Positions 48,387 through 61,700 of a DNA stretch of 64,000 nt are shown in pieces. Origin of the DNA: Cyclina sinensis (Eukaryota; Mollusca; Bivalvia; Venerida; Veneridae); contig JAAONU010000003.1 in NCBI GenBank assembly GCA_012932295.1, forward strand, positions 28,196,361-28,260,360, read 5' to 3'. How positions within the stretch are numbered: position 1 is the first letter of the stretch; every line of letters starts with the position of its first letter. Below the pieces are notes generated by a model. That model was not told where the DNA came from. It saw nothing but the letters and a program-made list of their open reading frames with translations, and searched no databases. Position numbers and translations under genes: made by a program.

Positions 48387-51300
48387 AACAAGAGCCATCG
48401 CAATCGGGGGCCACGCTCGACTTTTTTCCAATTTCCAAAGGAAATCAGAGGAAGCACATTGTGGTGAAGGGATTTCAGATTAAACATCATTTGGAAATAT
48501 AATTATCAAATTCATCCATACATAACAAAAGTATGGCCAATTTTAGCAACATTCAGAAATTTGACATTAAAGGTCAACGTCAAGTTCAGTTTAACCTTCG
48601 ATTCTTTGGAGGTATTGTCCAAAATATGTCCAAGCATGAAGACACCACATCCATTAATAACAAAGATATAGTGAAGTTAAGCAATGTCGATCTCATTTAA
48701 AGGTGAAGGTAATATTTGAATTGTTTAACACGTTTGTTTTATTCTCAGTGTTGTTTTGTCCCAGTATAATCTGTCCATAAATAACAAAAATTTGACTATT
48801 CTCAGTGTTGATTTGTCCCAGTATAATCCGTGAATAAATAACAAAAACTTGGCTATTTTAGCAAAATTCAATAATTTGACCTTGACGGTCAAGGTCATTT
48901 TGCGTTCAATGTCATACCTGAAAAATTTGATTTGTCGGTTTTGTCATAAGTGTTGTTTTGTCCAAGTATGAATCAAATCTGTAAATTGATAAAGTTATTA
49001 CAATATAAGCAAAATTCAATAATTTTACCTTGACTTTTAAGGTCATTTTGAGGTTAAAAACATACTTGATTAATGTAACATGTAGGTTTTGTCATGAGTG
49101 TTGTTTTGTCCAAGTATTAATAAAAAAAAGAACTAAAAATGACTTTATGGCCAATTTCAGCAAAATTCAATAATTTGACCTTGACAGTCATAGTCATATA
49201 AAGGTCATGATCATACTTGAATGATTCAGCATGTCAGTTTTGTCATAAGTGTTGTTTAATCAAAACATAAAAATACATGGTATGGCCAGTTTTAGCAAAA
49301 TTCAATAACTTGACTAGAATGTCAAGGTCAATAAGGTCAAGGTATTACTTTAATAAATCAAGATATCGGTGTTGTCGTTTTTTATCAAAGTATGAATCAA
49401 ATCCATCAAAAAATGACACTTATGACAATTTGAGCAAAATTCAATCATTTGACCTTGACTGTGAAGGTCATTTTAAGGTCAAGGTCATACTTGAATTATT
49501 CAGCACGTCAGTTTTGTGAAAAGTGTTGCTTGTTCAAGTATGAATCAAATCCAACCTTAAATAATAAAATTATGACCAATTTTAACAAAATTCAATAATT
49601 TGACCTGGAGTGTCAAGCTCATTTTAAGGTCAAGGTCATACCTGAAAGAATCATAATGTCAGATTTGTCATAAGTCTTGTTTTGTCCAAGTATGAATCAA
49701 ATGGATAAATAAATAAAAAAGATATGACATTTTAAGCGAAATTCAGTCATCTGACCTTGATGGTCAAGGTCATTTTTAGGCTATGGTCATACCTATGTTA
49801 ATCAACATGTCGGTTTTCTCATCATTGTTGTTTTGTCCTTGTGTGAATCAAATTCAACCATAAACAAAGGTTATGGCAAGTTGTAGCAAAATTCAATAAT
49901 TTGACCTTAACTGTCAATGTCATTTTAAGCTGAAGGTCATACTTGAAAGAATTCTAATGTCGGATTTGTCAGAAATGTGTTTTGTGCAAGTATGAATCAA
50001 ATCCATAAATAACCAAGAGCTGTCGTAGGACAGCACGCTCGACTATTCTCAGTACTTAAAACTAAAGGGTTATAAAACTTTATAAACTCAAAATTCACAC
50101 AAAATCCTTGACAAAGTTACCTCCTCTTGTGGCAGTCTAAAGCCATGATGATAAAAAATCTTTTAAGTTAATCTGCAAAGGTAAGGTGACTAAGGCTACC
50201 TTGCCCAAAAACTTTAACCTAATCTCTAAGTCCAAAAGGGGCCATAATTCACACAAAATGCTGGACACAGTTACCTCCTCTTGTGATAAGACTAAGATCT
50301 TGAGGGTAAACTAGTATTGTATGTTTCAGGTCTGTATCTGCAAGGGAAAGGTGACTAGTACTACCTTGCCGAAAAAATTTAACCAAATTTCTAAGTCAAA
50401 AAGGGGCCGTAATTCACACCAAATGCTTGACACAGTTACCTCCTGTTTTGAGCAGACTAAGCTCTTGATGGTAAACAAGTATTTGAGTTTCAATGCTATA
50501 TCTGCAAGGTAAAGGTGACTAGTGCTACCTTGCCGAAAAACTTAAACCTAATTTCTAAGTCCAAAAGGGGCCATAATTCACACAAAACGCTTGGCACATT
50601 TACCTCCTCTTGTTAGGAGAGTAAGCTCCTGATGGTTAACAAGTATTGTAAGTTTAAGGGCTATATCTGCAAGGAAAAGGTGAGTAGTACTACCTTGCCA
50701 AAAAACTTTAACCAAATTTCTATGTCGAAGAGTGGCCATAATTCATACAAAATGCTAGACACAGTTACCTCCTCTTGTTAGCAGACTAAGCTCTTGATAG
50801 TTAACAAGAATTGCAAGTTTCAAGGCTATACCTGCAAGGGAAATGTGACTAGTGCTACCTTGCCGAAAAAACTTTAACCAAACTTTCAAGTCAAAAAGGG
50901 GCTACAATTCACACAAAATGCTGGACACAGTTACCTCCTCTTGTTAGGAAGGTAACTCTTAATGGTTAACAAGTACTGTAAGTTTAAGGGCTATATCTGC
51001 AAGGGAAAGGGGACTAGTGCTACCTTGCCGAAAAACTTTTACCAAATTTCTAAGTCGAAAAGAGGCCATAATTCACACAAAATGCTTGACACAGTTACCT
51101 CCTCTTGTGAGCAGAGTAAGCTCTTGATGGTAAACAAGTATTGTAAGTTTCAGGGTTATACCTGTAAGGGTTATGTGAATAATGTTGCCTTGCCAAAAAC
51201 TTTAACCAAATTTCTAGGCCATAATTCACAAAAAATGCTTGACACAGTTAACTCCTCTTCTGATTAGACTAAGATCTTGAGGGCAAAGTAGTATTGTATG

Positions 51301-52497
51301 TTTCAGGGCTATATCTGCAAGGGAAAGGTGACTAGTACTACCTTGCCAAAAAACTCAAATCAAATTTCTAAGTCGAAAAGTGGCCATAATTCAACAAAAA
51401 GCTTGACAGAATTACCTCTTCTTGTTAGCAGAGTAAGCTCTTGATGGTAAACAAGTATTGTAAGTTTCAGGGCTATATCTGCAAGGGTTATGTGAATAAT
51501 GTTACCTTGCCCAAAAACTTTAACCTGAACCAACGCCGACGCCAGGGCGAGAACTATAGCCCTCCTTATTCTTCGAATAGTCGAGCTAATGATAAAGTTA
51601 TGACAATCTGAGCAAAATTCAATAATCTCACCTTGACGTTCACGGTCATATTAAGGTAATGGTCAAACTTGATAAATTAACACGTCGGCTTTGTCATAAG
51701 TGTTGTTTTGTCCAAGTTTAATTCAAATTCAACCATAAATAAAGTAATGACCACTTTTAGCAAAATTCAATAACCTGACCCTGACTGTCGAGATCATTTA
51801 AAGGTCAAAGTCAAACTTGAAATAATCATAATGTCGGATTTGTCATAAGTGTTGTTTTGTCCAAGTATGAATCAATTCCATAAATAAATGAGAAAGTTGT
51901 GACAATTTAAAGAAAATTCAATCATCAACCATAAACAACGAAATTATGGCCAAGTTTAGCAAAATTTAATAATTTGACCTTGACTGTGAAGGTCATTTTA
52001 AGGTCAAGATCATACCTGAAAGAATCATGTTGTTGTATTTGTCATAAGTGTGGTTTTATCCAAGTATAAATCAAATCCAGCAACAAATAACAAACTTAAG
52101 ACCAATTTTATCAAAATTCAATAATTTGGCCTTAAAGGTGAAGGTCATCTTTGAGTCAAGGTCAAATTCAGTCTAATCCGCTTGAAGATCTTGTCCAATG
52201 GGTTGTTGTGTCCAAGTATGAAGAGAATGCACCTATTAATTATAAAGTTAAGTCCAATTTATCAAAATTCAATATTTTGACCTTGAAGGTGAAGGTCATT
52301 TATGAGTCAAGGTCAAGTTTAGTCTGGTGTACTTTAAGGTGATGTCCAAAGGGTTGCTGTGTCTAAGTATGAAGACAATCCATAAAGATGAAAAAAATTT
52401 GATCAATTTTAATGTTTTCGGACGGGAACGGCAACGACACCATGACTATAACTATAGCAGTAACTCGATTTTTTCTTCGAAAAATGTCAAGCTAAAA
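48387..52497 (+). mobile_element. Hairpin-ended tandem-core element, family B, carrying a nested family-C element
   Basis: The 5' end is AACAAGAGCCATCGCAATCG, then CACGCTCGACTTTTTT. The core has many units of about 120-160 bp with the order: AGCAAAATTCAATAATTTGACC, TTGA.GGTCAAGGTCATTTTAAGG, GTCATACTTGAA, TTTGTCATAAGTGTTGTTTTG, TCCAAGTATGAATCAAATCC. It ends with CGGACGGGAACGGCAACGAC, an ACTATAGC box, and the hairpin TTTTTCTTCGAAAAA, then TGTCAAGCTAAAA. The core is interrupted at 50012-51590 by family C. The last units (52100-52400) are a diverged subtype. No coding capacity. Confidence 0.75.
50012..51590 (+). mobile_element. Hairpin-ended tandem-core element, family C, nested in family B
   Basis: It starts with ACCAAGAGCTGTCGTAGGAC (stem GCTGTC/GACAGC), then the arm CGCTCGACTATTC. 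The core is about nine units of roughly 150-160 bp (GGTGACTAGT.CTACCTTGCC, then AAAAGGGGCCATAATTCACAC, then GACACAGTTACCTCCTCTTG, then TAAGCTCTTGATGGTAAAC). It ends with ACGCCGACGCCAGGGCGAGA, ACTATAGC, and the hairpin TATTCTTCGAATA, then GTCGAGCTAA. Family B units continue on both sides. Confidence 0.8.
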
Positions 52498-52625
52498 ATG
52501 ACATCATAGGAATGGGACAATACTCTTACATCACAAATAGTTGTTTCCATGTTGACGTCAAAGGAAAAGATAATACTCTTACATAGTTAACTGGGTTATT
52601 TTCCATTGGTGATGATAGTTGATGT
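52498..52625. repeat. Right remnant of the TGACGTCA satellite
   Basis: Resumes directly after the family-B 3' end (TGACATCA, GGACAATACTCTTACATC, TGACGTCA at 52553) and then stops. Confidence 0.7.
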
Positions 52626-52735
52626 CAACATAAGGGGCATTTTGCTTCACTCGCTAATTCATTCAGTCAATACTTATTCAACAACACTAACACAAGTCTT
52701 AGTACCCACCCAATTACTTGCCCAGTTTATTTTTA

Positions 52736-55700
52736 TTAATCTATCTTTACAATAGCATTTCTCTTGAACCACTCTTGATCTTTGTTATCTTCAGCGGCAC
52801 CTGAAATACAGAAATCAAGGACAGGAAACAAAGTAAAAATTAATGTTTCTATAACAATATATAAAGTGATCGCATCCAGCTTGAGACTTTTTACTGACTA
52901 TTTCTTTCTCTAAAATGCTAAGCCATCTCGGAAGAAAATGTTAAGCCACTCCATAACAAGATGTGAATAACGATTCACATGAATGTACAAGGCAGCAATA
53001 ACAGCTTTAAACAATGAGCTGGCACATAGGATCACTGCTCATATTCAGAAAAAGAATAAGAGTGATAAGAAGATATTTAGCAAAAGGCACAGAGGGATCA
53101 GTAGTCTTATTTAGCAAAGGGCACAGAGGAATCAGTAGTCTTATTCAGCAAAGGGCACAGAAAGATCAGTAGTTTTATTTAGCAAAAGGCACAGAGGGAT
53201 CACTAGTTTTATTAAGCAAATGGCACAGGGGGGATCAGAAGTCTTATTTAGCAAAAGACACAGGGCGGATCAGTAGTCTTATTTAGCAAAAGGCAAAAGG
53301 GGTCAATAGTTTTATTTAGCAAAGGGCACACAGAGATCAGTAGTCTTATTTAGCAAAGGGCACAGAGGGATCAGTAGTCTTATTTAGCAAAAGGCACAGG
53401 GGGATCAGTAGTCTTATTTAGCAAAAGGCACAGGGGGATCACTAGTTTTTTAAGCAAAGGGCACAGAGGGATCAGTAGTCTTATTTAGCAAAGGGCCCAG
53501 ATGAATCAGTAGTCTTATTTAGCAAAGGGTACAGAGGGATCAGTAGTCTTATTTAGCAAAGGGCACCGGGGGATCAGCAGTTTTACTTGGCAAAAGGCAC
53601 AGGGGGATCAGTTGTCTTATTTAGCAAACGGCACAGAGGCATCAGTAGTTTTATTAAGCAAAAGGCACAGGGGGACCAGTAGTCTTTTTTAGCAAACGGC
53701 ACAGGGGGATCAGTAGTTTTACTAAGCAAAAGGCAAAGGGGGATCAGTAGTCTTATCTAGCAAAGGGCATAGATCGATCAGTAGTATTATTTAGCAAACG
53801 GCATAGAGGGATCAGTAGTCTTATTTAGCAAAGGGCACAAAGGGATCAGTAGACTTATTTAGCAAAGGGCACAGAAAGATCAGTAGTCTTATTTAGCATA
53901 TGACACAGAGGGATCACTCGTTTTTTAAGCAAAGGGCACAGAGGGATAAGTACTCTTATAAAGCAAAAGGCACAGAGGGATCAGTAGTCTTATTTAGTAA
54001 AGGGCACAGTTGGGATCAGTAGTTGTTTTTAGCAAAGGGTAAAGGGGGCTCAATAGTCTTATTTAGCAAAGAGCACAGAGGAATCAGTAGTCTTATTCAG
54101 CAAAGGGCACAAAGGGATCAGTAGTCTTATTTAGTAAAGAGCACAGCTGGAATCAGTAGTCTTATTTAGCGAAGGGCATAGGGTGGTCAGTATTCTTATT
54201 TAGCAGAGGGCAAAGGGGGATCAGTAGACTTATTTAGCAAAGAGCACAGAGGGTTCAGTAGTCTTATTTAGCGAATGGCACATGGGGATCAGTAATAGTA
54301 TTATTTAGCAAAGGGCACAGGGGGATCAGTAATCTTTTTTAATCAAGGGCACAGAGGGATCAGTAGTCTTATTAAGCAAAGGGCATAGGGAGATCAGTAG
54401 TCTTATTCTGCAAAGGGCACAGAGGGATCACTAGTTTTGAAGCGAAGGGCACAGAGGGATCAGTAGTCTTATTTAGCAAAGAACACAGTCGATCAGTAGT
54501 CTTTTTTCGCAAAGGTCAAAGAGGGATCAGTAGTCTTATTATATATTTAGTAAGGGACACAGAGGGATCACTAGTTTTTTAAGCAAAGAGCACAGAGGGG
54601 TCATTAGTCTTATTTATGGCAAGAGACAGACCATTAGTCTTATGAAGATAAGGACAATTTACTTGATCTGTTCCTTGTCAATTTTGTCACTCATGTTACA
54701 TTCATTTAAAACAATTGTTTTTACAGGTGTCTTTTCTTTATACATTGTTTGCAAAATTTGTAATTAAGTTCTGCTCTTTTCTTTTCTGTGTGACTTTCTA
54801 GAAAATACCTATCTGATTTTATTATCTTTAAAAAACAACAAGACTATGTTTTCACATCTTAATTATGTATATTGTATGCACCAAATAACTGTTTATGCCA
54901 TTATAATTTATAACAATCTACTTGTTACACGAATTTCTTGTTTTCCTCATCATTTCTCATCTTTATTATTTTCTGATTATTATTAGTATCATCAACATCA
55001 TTATAATTCACTCAACCTTTATGGACTTTTTTTGAGTTACCACCATAATCTACCAGATAAGACTAGCTGAAAAACAAGAACCTGACAACAATGATATCAT
55101 AACTAAAATCCTAACACCCATCTCAGCAAAAAAACAACAACAAAACAGAGGACTACCATGGCACCATAACCATAACCAGCAAACACTGAAAACATGAAGA
55201 CCTATACAATGCAAAGACATTAACAACAACATTACAACAACTTCCACCAAAAACAAATCAACATAATAACTGAGACCATTATGACCTCTAAGACCGAAAC
55301 AATGCAATTATTGTTAAAATAAATCACAAGGAACAAAAACACTATCTCGATGTCTAATCTACATCAGAACACAACGACCAAGAACACCATCACATCCCAG
55401 CATAATAACTAAACATCCACGCAAAAAGAACACCAATAAAATACATCAACAAACAGCACCATCACATCCCAGCACAACAACCAACAACACTATCACAATC
55501 CAGCACAATTACTGGCTTCATCATCTAAGCCAGCACAGCAAACAACACCATCAAAATCCCAGCACAATGACCAACAACACTATAATAACCCAGCACAATG
55601 ACCAACTCCACTAGCACATTCCAGCACAATGACCAACACCATCAAAATCCCAGCATAATGACCAACAACACCATCATAACCTAGCACAATGACCAACATC

Positions 55701-58700
55701 ACCATTGCATTCCAGCTCAGCAAACAACACCGACATATCCCAGCACAGCAAATAACACCATCAATATCCAGCACACTAACAACACCATCACATCCCAGCA
55801 CAATGACCAACACCACCATCACATCCCAGCATAATGACCAACAACACCATCACATCCCAGCACAGCAAACAATACCATCAAAATCCAGCACAATGACCAA
55901 CAACACCATCACATCTCAGCACAATGACCAACATCACCAACACATCACAGCACAACGACCAACAACACCATCACATCCAAGCTCAATGACCAACATCACC
56001 ATTACATCCCAGCACAGCAAACAACATCATCAAAATCCAGCACAATGACCAACAACATCATCACATCCCAGCACAATGAACAACATCACCATCACATCCC
56101 TGCACAATGAACAACATCACCATCACATCCCAGCATAATGAACAACGCCACCATCATAATCCAGCACAATGACCAACAACACTATCATAACCCAGCAAAA
56201 TAACAACATCATCACAATTCAGCATAATGACTAACAACACCATCACATCCCAGTATAATGACCAACACCACAACCCAGCAATATGACCAACACCACCATC
56301 ACGTTCCAGCATAAGAATCAACACCCTCAACTGATTCCAGCATAATGACCAACAACACCATCACAATGATCAACAACACAATCACATACCAATACAGTTA
56401 TCAACAACACAATCTCATACCAGCACAATGACCAACAACACAATCACATACCAACACAATGGTCAACAACACAATCACATACCAGCACAATGGCCAACAA
56501 CACAATCACATACCAACACAATGGTCAACAACACAATCACATACCATCACAATCACCAACAACACAATCACATACCGTCACACTGACCAACAAGACAATC
56601 ATAACGACCAGCAACACCATCACATTCATTGATTCTATCATGTTTTTACTAAACAAAATGACCAACAACATAATCACATACCGACACAATGATCAACATC
56701 GCAATCACATACCAGCACATTGTCAAACAACATAATCACATACCAACACAATGATCAACATCACAATCACATACCAACACAATGATCAACAACACAATCA
56801 CATACCGGCACATTGACCAACAACACAATCACATACCAACACAATGATCAACATCACAATCACATACCGGCACATTGTCCAACAACACAATCACATACCA
56901 ACACAATGACCAACAACACAATCAAATACCAACACAATGATCAACATCACAATCACATACCAACACAATGATCAACAACACAATCACATACCGGCACATT
57001 ATCTAACAACACAATGATCAACATCACAATCACATACCAACACAGTGATCAACAACAAAATCACCTACTGTCACATTGACCAACAACACAATCATAACGA
57101 CCAGCAACACCATCTTATTCATTGATTCCACCATGTTTTTAACTAAACAAATGACCAATAACATACACCCAAAACTATCATATATTCAGCATACCACAAC
57201 AGTCAACAGAACTTCAACAACTGAAGTATCATGTATCTATCATTACACAGTGATAAGCAATATCACTGTAGCCATCAAAAATATCACAAAATATTAATGT
57301 AAATGCTACAACAAACAATTAAAGCTTTAGGGCCACACAAGCACTAAGATTATCATGGAATCATTTCATTGATACAGCATCCAACACTACCCCTACTTTC
57401 AGCTGTCATCACTTCATAACATTTATTTTCATAATCAAAATTATTTTTTTTTAACATTTTCTTTCTTTTTTATTTTATTTCATAAATCATACAACAAATG
57501 TATGTACATGTATTTGAAAACAGCTGTTCCCTTTTTTTTTAGTTGATATCGTAAAAGAATCTTACTCATTATCATTCTCATTGTTGCTGTTTTTAAATCA
57601 GGGGAATTAAAGCTCTTTCAGTTCTTTGTTATAATTACATAGTTTTCCATATATTGGATTTTACAATTGTTTCACCCTCTATTGGTTATTTTAAAATATT
57701 TTTTAATATCACATTTTCTTCTGAGTAACACTAAAAATGCTTGACATACATTGTTGAAGTCACTAAAACCTCAATAAATCCTCAAGCCAGAGGTCAAAAT
57801 TACACATGCTAACAATTTTTCTATTTCTAAACCTCACTCATCTACAAAGATATGTCGAGGAAAGAAGAGACAAAATGAATTAAATTCAAGTTTCCAGAAA
57901 AACAAAATGGCTCACTTAATGTTGAGTATGGAAATTGTACTCAATTTTTATGGAAACATGTGAAACCTTAACATCAAAATATTACCTGAAGAAATAAGTC
58001 ATTGTAGGCATTTTCTGTATTCCTCCAAACTGACTTCAGACAATCTAGCTTTGGTATCTAACGAGCATGGTTTAATACTTCTAATGTCATCCATGTTTCA
58101 AGATGCTGAATACCTTTAAGCATAAAGTGAATAAACAATTCAGTTGCAGATACATATGGAGTTAGCATCAAACAATATTCAGCATTATGATTACATCAAC
58201 AATATTTAGATTTTATCATTATTCAAACTGTAAATATGTTTTCTACTATGGAATGTCAACTTGTCAAGCTGAGTTCATTTTTGGTACACTAGACAACTAT
58301 GTTAATTATAACAAGAACCTGTAAGAATCATTGGTTCAGGAACCATTGCTGAAAAGCAGGCCCCTGTGACCTTTGACCCAAATGGCCCTAAAATCACAAG
58401 ATTTCATCTACCTATCTGGTTCAGCCAAGGTTTGAGGGGCCTTGGTTCAGCTGTTCTTGACTGAAATCTGTTGTTGAATTTAGGGTCCCTGTGACCTTGA
58501 CCTTAGATTTAGTGGTCAAGTTTATAGTAAATGGCTTTAACATCAGTACATTTTAATCTGTTGTTTCATACAACTGCTATTTGCAAATATATTAATGTCT
58601 AACTTGTCGATTAAAACTAACCTATTTCTAAGATCATAACTTGGGAAAACAACTAATGAAAAAAGATCTGAACATGTAAGGTTCATGACCTATGTGTAAA

Positions 58701-61700
58701 GTAACATACCATTAGCATTTGTAGCAGCAGAAACATATCCAACTAGCTGAAAGGTTAACATATCTGCATACAGCCAGATAGTTCAATAATTAAATGACAG
58801 GGGGCATAACATAACAACATTTTAAGCATGAAAAATCAGTTTGTGCTTTTCCACGTTTTCTCAAATGTCTTACTGGATATGTATAACAACTTTACACTCA
58901 AACTCCTGCTTTAAAAGACCATGAACTTTGCTTTAATGTGTCAAAATGTTCCATCAAAACTCCATGTTACTTTTAATATGATTGAATTATAACTATGTAG
59001 TGCAAAAAAAACAAGAGGGCCATGATGGCCCTATATCGCTCACTTGAGTATGACTGCTTTTAACAAAGTTGTTACGGACCTGGTTAATTGACCTCAGATG
59101 ACCCAAATTCAAATTTGACCTAGAAATTATAAAAATAACATATCTGACAAATTTACAGGTTATTTGGACTGAAAATGTTACCTCTAGAGTGTTAACAAGG
59201 TTTTTTTTCCATAAATGGGCCTACATGAATCATATTCGAACTTGAGCTAGAAATTATTAAAACAACCTTTCTGACAAATGTCCAGGATATTTGGACTGAA
59301 ATTGTTACCTAAAGAGTTTATTTTTTTTCCATATTTGGGCTCTGTGACCTAGTTTTTGATCCCAGATGACCCATATTCAAACATGAACTAGAAGTCATCA
59401 AAGCAACCTTTCTGAGAAATTTCCAGGATACATGTATTTGGACAGAAAATGTAGTCTCTAGAGTGTTTACAAGGTTGTTCCATATTTGGGCTGTGTGACC
59501 TAGTTTTTGAACCCAGATGACCCATATGCGAATCTGAGCTAGAAGTGATCAAAGCAACCTTTCTGACAAATTTCCAGGATACATGTGTTTGGACAGAAAA
59601 TGTAGCCTCTAGAGTATTTACAAGGTTTTTCCATATTTGGGCTCTTTCATCTAGTTTTTGAACCTAGATGACTCATATTTAAATCACAGTTAGAAATCAT
59701 CAAAGCAACCTTTCTGACATATTTTCAGGATATTTGGACAAAAGATGTAGCCTCTAGAGTGTTTACAAAGTTTTTCCATATTTGGGCCCTGTGACCTAGA
59801 TTTTGACCCCAGATGATCCATATTCAAACCTAGATAAGAAATCATCAACGCCATTTTTCCGAAAAATTTCAAAGTCATTTAGACTGATAATGTAACCTCT
59901 AGTGTGTTTACAAGTTTTTCCATATTTGGGCTCTGTGACCTAGTTTTTGACCCAAGATGATCCATATTCAAACCTAGATAAGAAATCATCAAAGCAATTT
60001 TTCCGACAAATTTCAAAGTCATTTAGACTGATAATGTAGCCTCTAGTGTGTTTAGAAGTTTTTCCATATTTGGGCTCTGTGACCTAGTTTTTGACCCAAG
60101 ATGACCCATATTCAAACCTGAGCGAGAAATCATAGAAGCAACCTTCCTGATAAATTTCAAGGTCATTTGGATTGATTATGTAACCTCTGGAGTGTTAAGA
60201 AGGTTTTTCCATATTTGGGCTCTGTGACTTAGTTTTTTTACCTAGTTGACCCGTATTCGAACTTGAGCTAGAAATCATCAAAGCACATTTTCTGACAAAT
60301 TTCCAGGATATTTGGACTGAAAATGTTACTTTTAAAGTGTTATCAAGGTTTTTTTTTCCATTTTTAGGCTCTGTGGCCTAGATTTTGATTCCAGATGACC
60401 CAGATTCAAAATAAAGCTAGAAATTATTAAAATAATCTTTCTGACAAATTTCCAGTATATTTGGACTGAAAATATTACCTCTAGAGTTTTTACAAGGTTT
60501 TCCCATATTTGAGCTCTGTGACCTATTTTTTGACACCAGATGACCGATATTCAAACTTGAACTAGAAATCATTGAAACAACCTTTCTGACGAATTTCCAG
60601 GATATTTGGACTGAAAATGTTACCTCTAGAGTGTTATCAAGGTTTTTCCATTTTTGGGTTCTGTGACCCAGATTTTAATCCCAGATGACCCAGATTCAAA
60701 TTTAAGCTAGAAATTATTAAAACAACCTTTCTGACAAATTTCCAGTATATTTGGACTGAAAATATAACCTCTAGAGTGTTTACAAGGTTTTTCCATATTT
60801 GAGCTCTGTGACCTATTTTTTTACCCTAGATGACCAATATTCGAACTTGAACTTGAAATCATTGAAACAACCTTTCTGACGAATTTCCAGGATATTTGAA
60901 CTAACAAAGTAGCCTCTAGAGTGTTTACAAGGTTTTTCTATTTTTTGCCCATGTGACCTAGTCATCATCCAAGATGACCCATATTCGAACTTGTCCGAGA
61001 AAGTAATGAGACAAACATCCTGACCAAGTTTCATGACAATTGAGGCAAAAATGTGACCGCTAGAGTGTTAACAAATTAACTGTGGACGGACGACGGTCAA
61101 AGGGCGATCACAAAAGCTCACTATGTCACTATGTGACAGGTGAGCTTACAAAATGTTACATTCTGTGGAAGTACCTGTGCATTATCTTTATTTTTGGTCT
61201 GATGTACAGTCAGCTACAGTCATGTGAATCATCAATCTCTGGACTTTTCTGTGTAATTCAACCGTAACCCTGATGGTGATAGAGTCGGCTGTGGTACTGC
61301 TGAAAAAATTTTGAACAAAAAATATCTGGTAATTATACTTTTTATTTAACAGCTTTAAAATGTAAAAAAATAAAAATAAAAACAAGAGGGCCGTGATGGC
61401 TCTTAATTGTTCACCTGAGTACAAATGAAAATTTAGTGTCATTTCAATACCTTTTAGACTAAAAATTTATTTGATAATCTGTAAATGGAATGTAAAGGCA
61501 CTGCAATAAAAAGAAAGCGAACAATATTAACACCTCTAAATAATGTTCACTGAATAACAGAGCTGATTCTAGGTTTCAGTCATAGATTCAGAGATGTCAA
61601 ATTACCCTGCAATGTTTTCTTGTACTTTTTTACCATGTATGTAAACCAAAATAAACTCAGAATTTTAAAAGCAAGTAAATTTTGGATCTCATTACCAATA

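Noticed and set aside
55689..56048. 119-residue His/Gln/Thr-rich open frame
   Set aside because: It is a read-through of the 31-bp satellite. The strand is almost free of stop-forming bases, and the frame cycles with each unit.
53075..57170. Possible CRISPR-like arrays (31- and 34-bp repeats)
   Set aside because: Units are directly head to tail with no unique spacers, and the genome is eukaryotic.
57988..58090. Minus-strand exon ending CTTCAG|GTAATA
   Set aside because: The donor is good, but the acceptor is weak and the only open frame does not fit the phase-1 junctions of the neighbouring exons.
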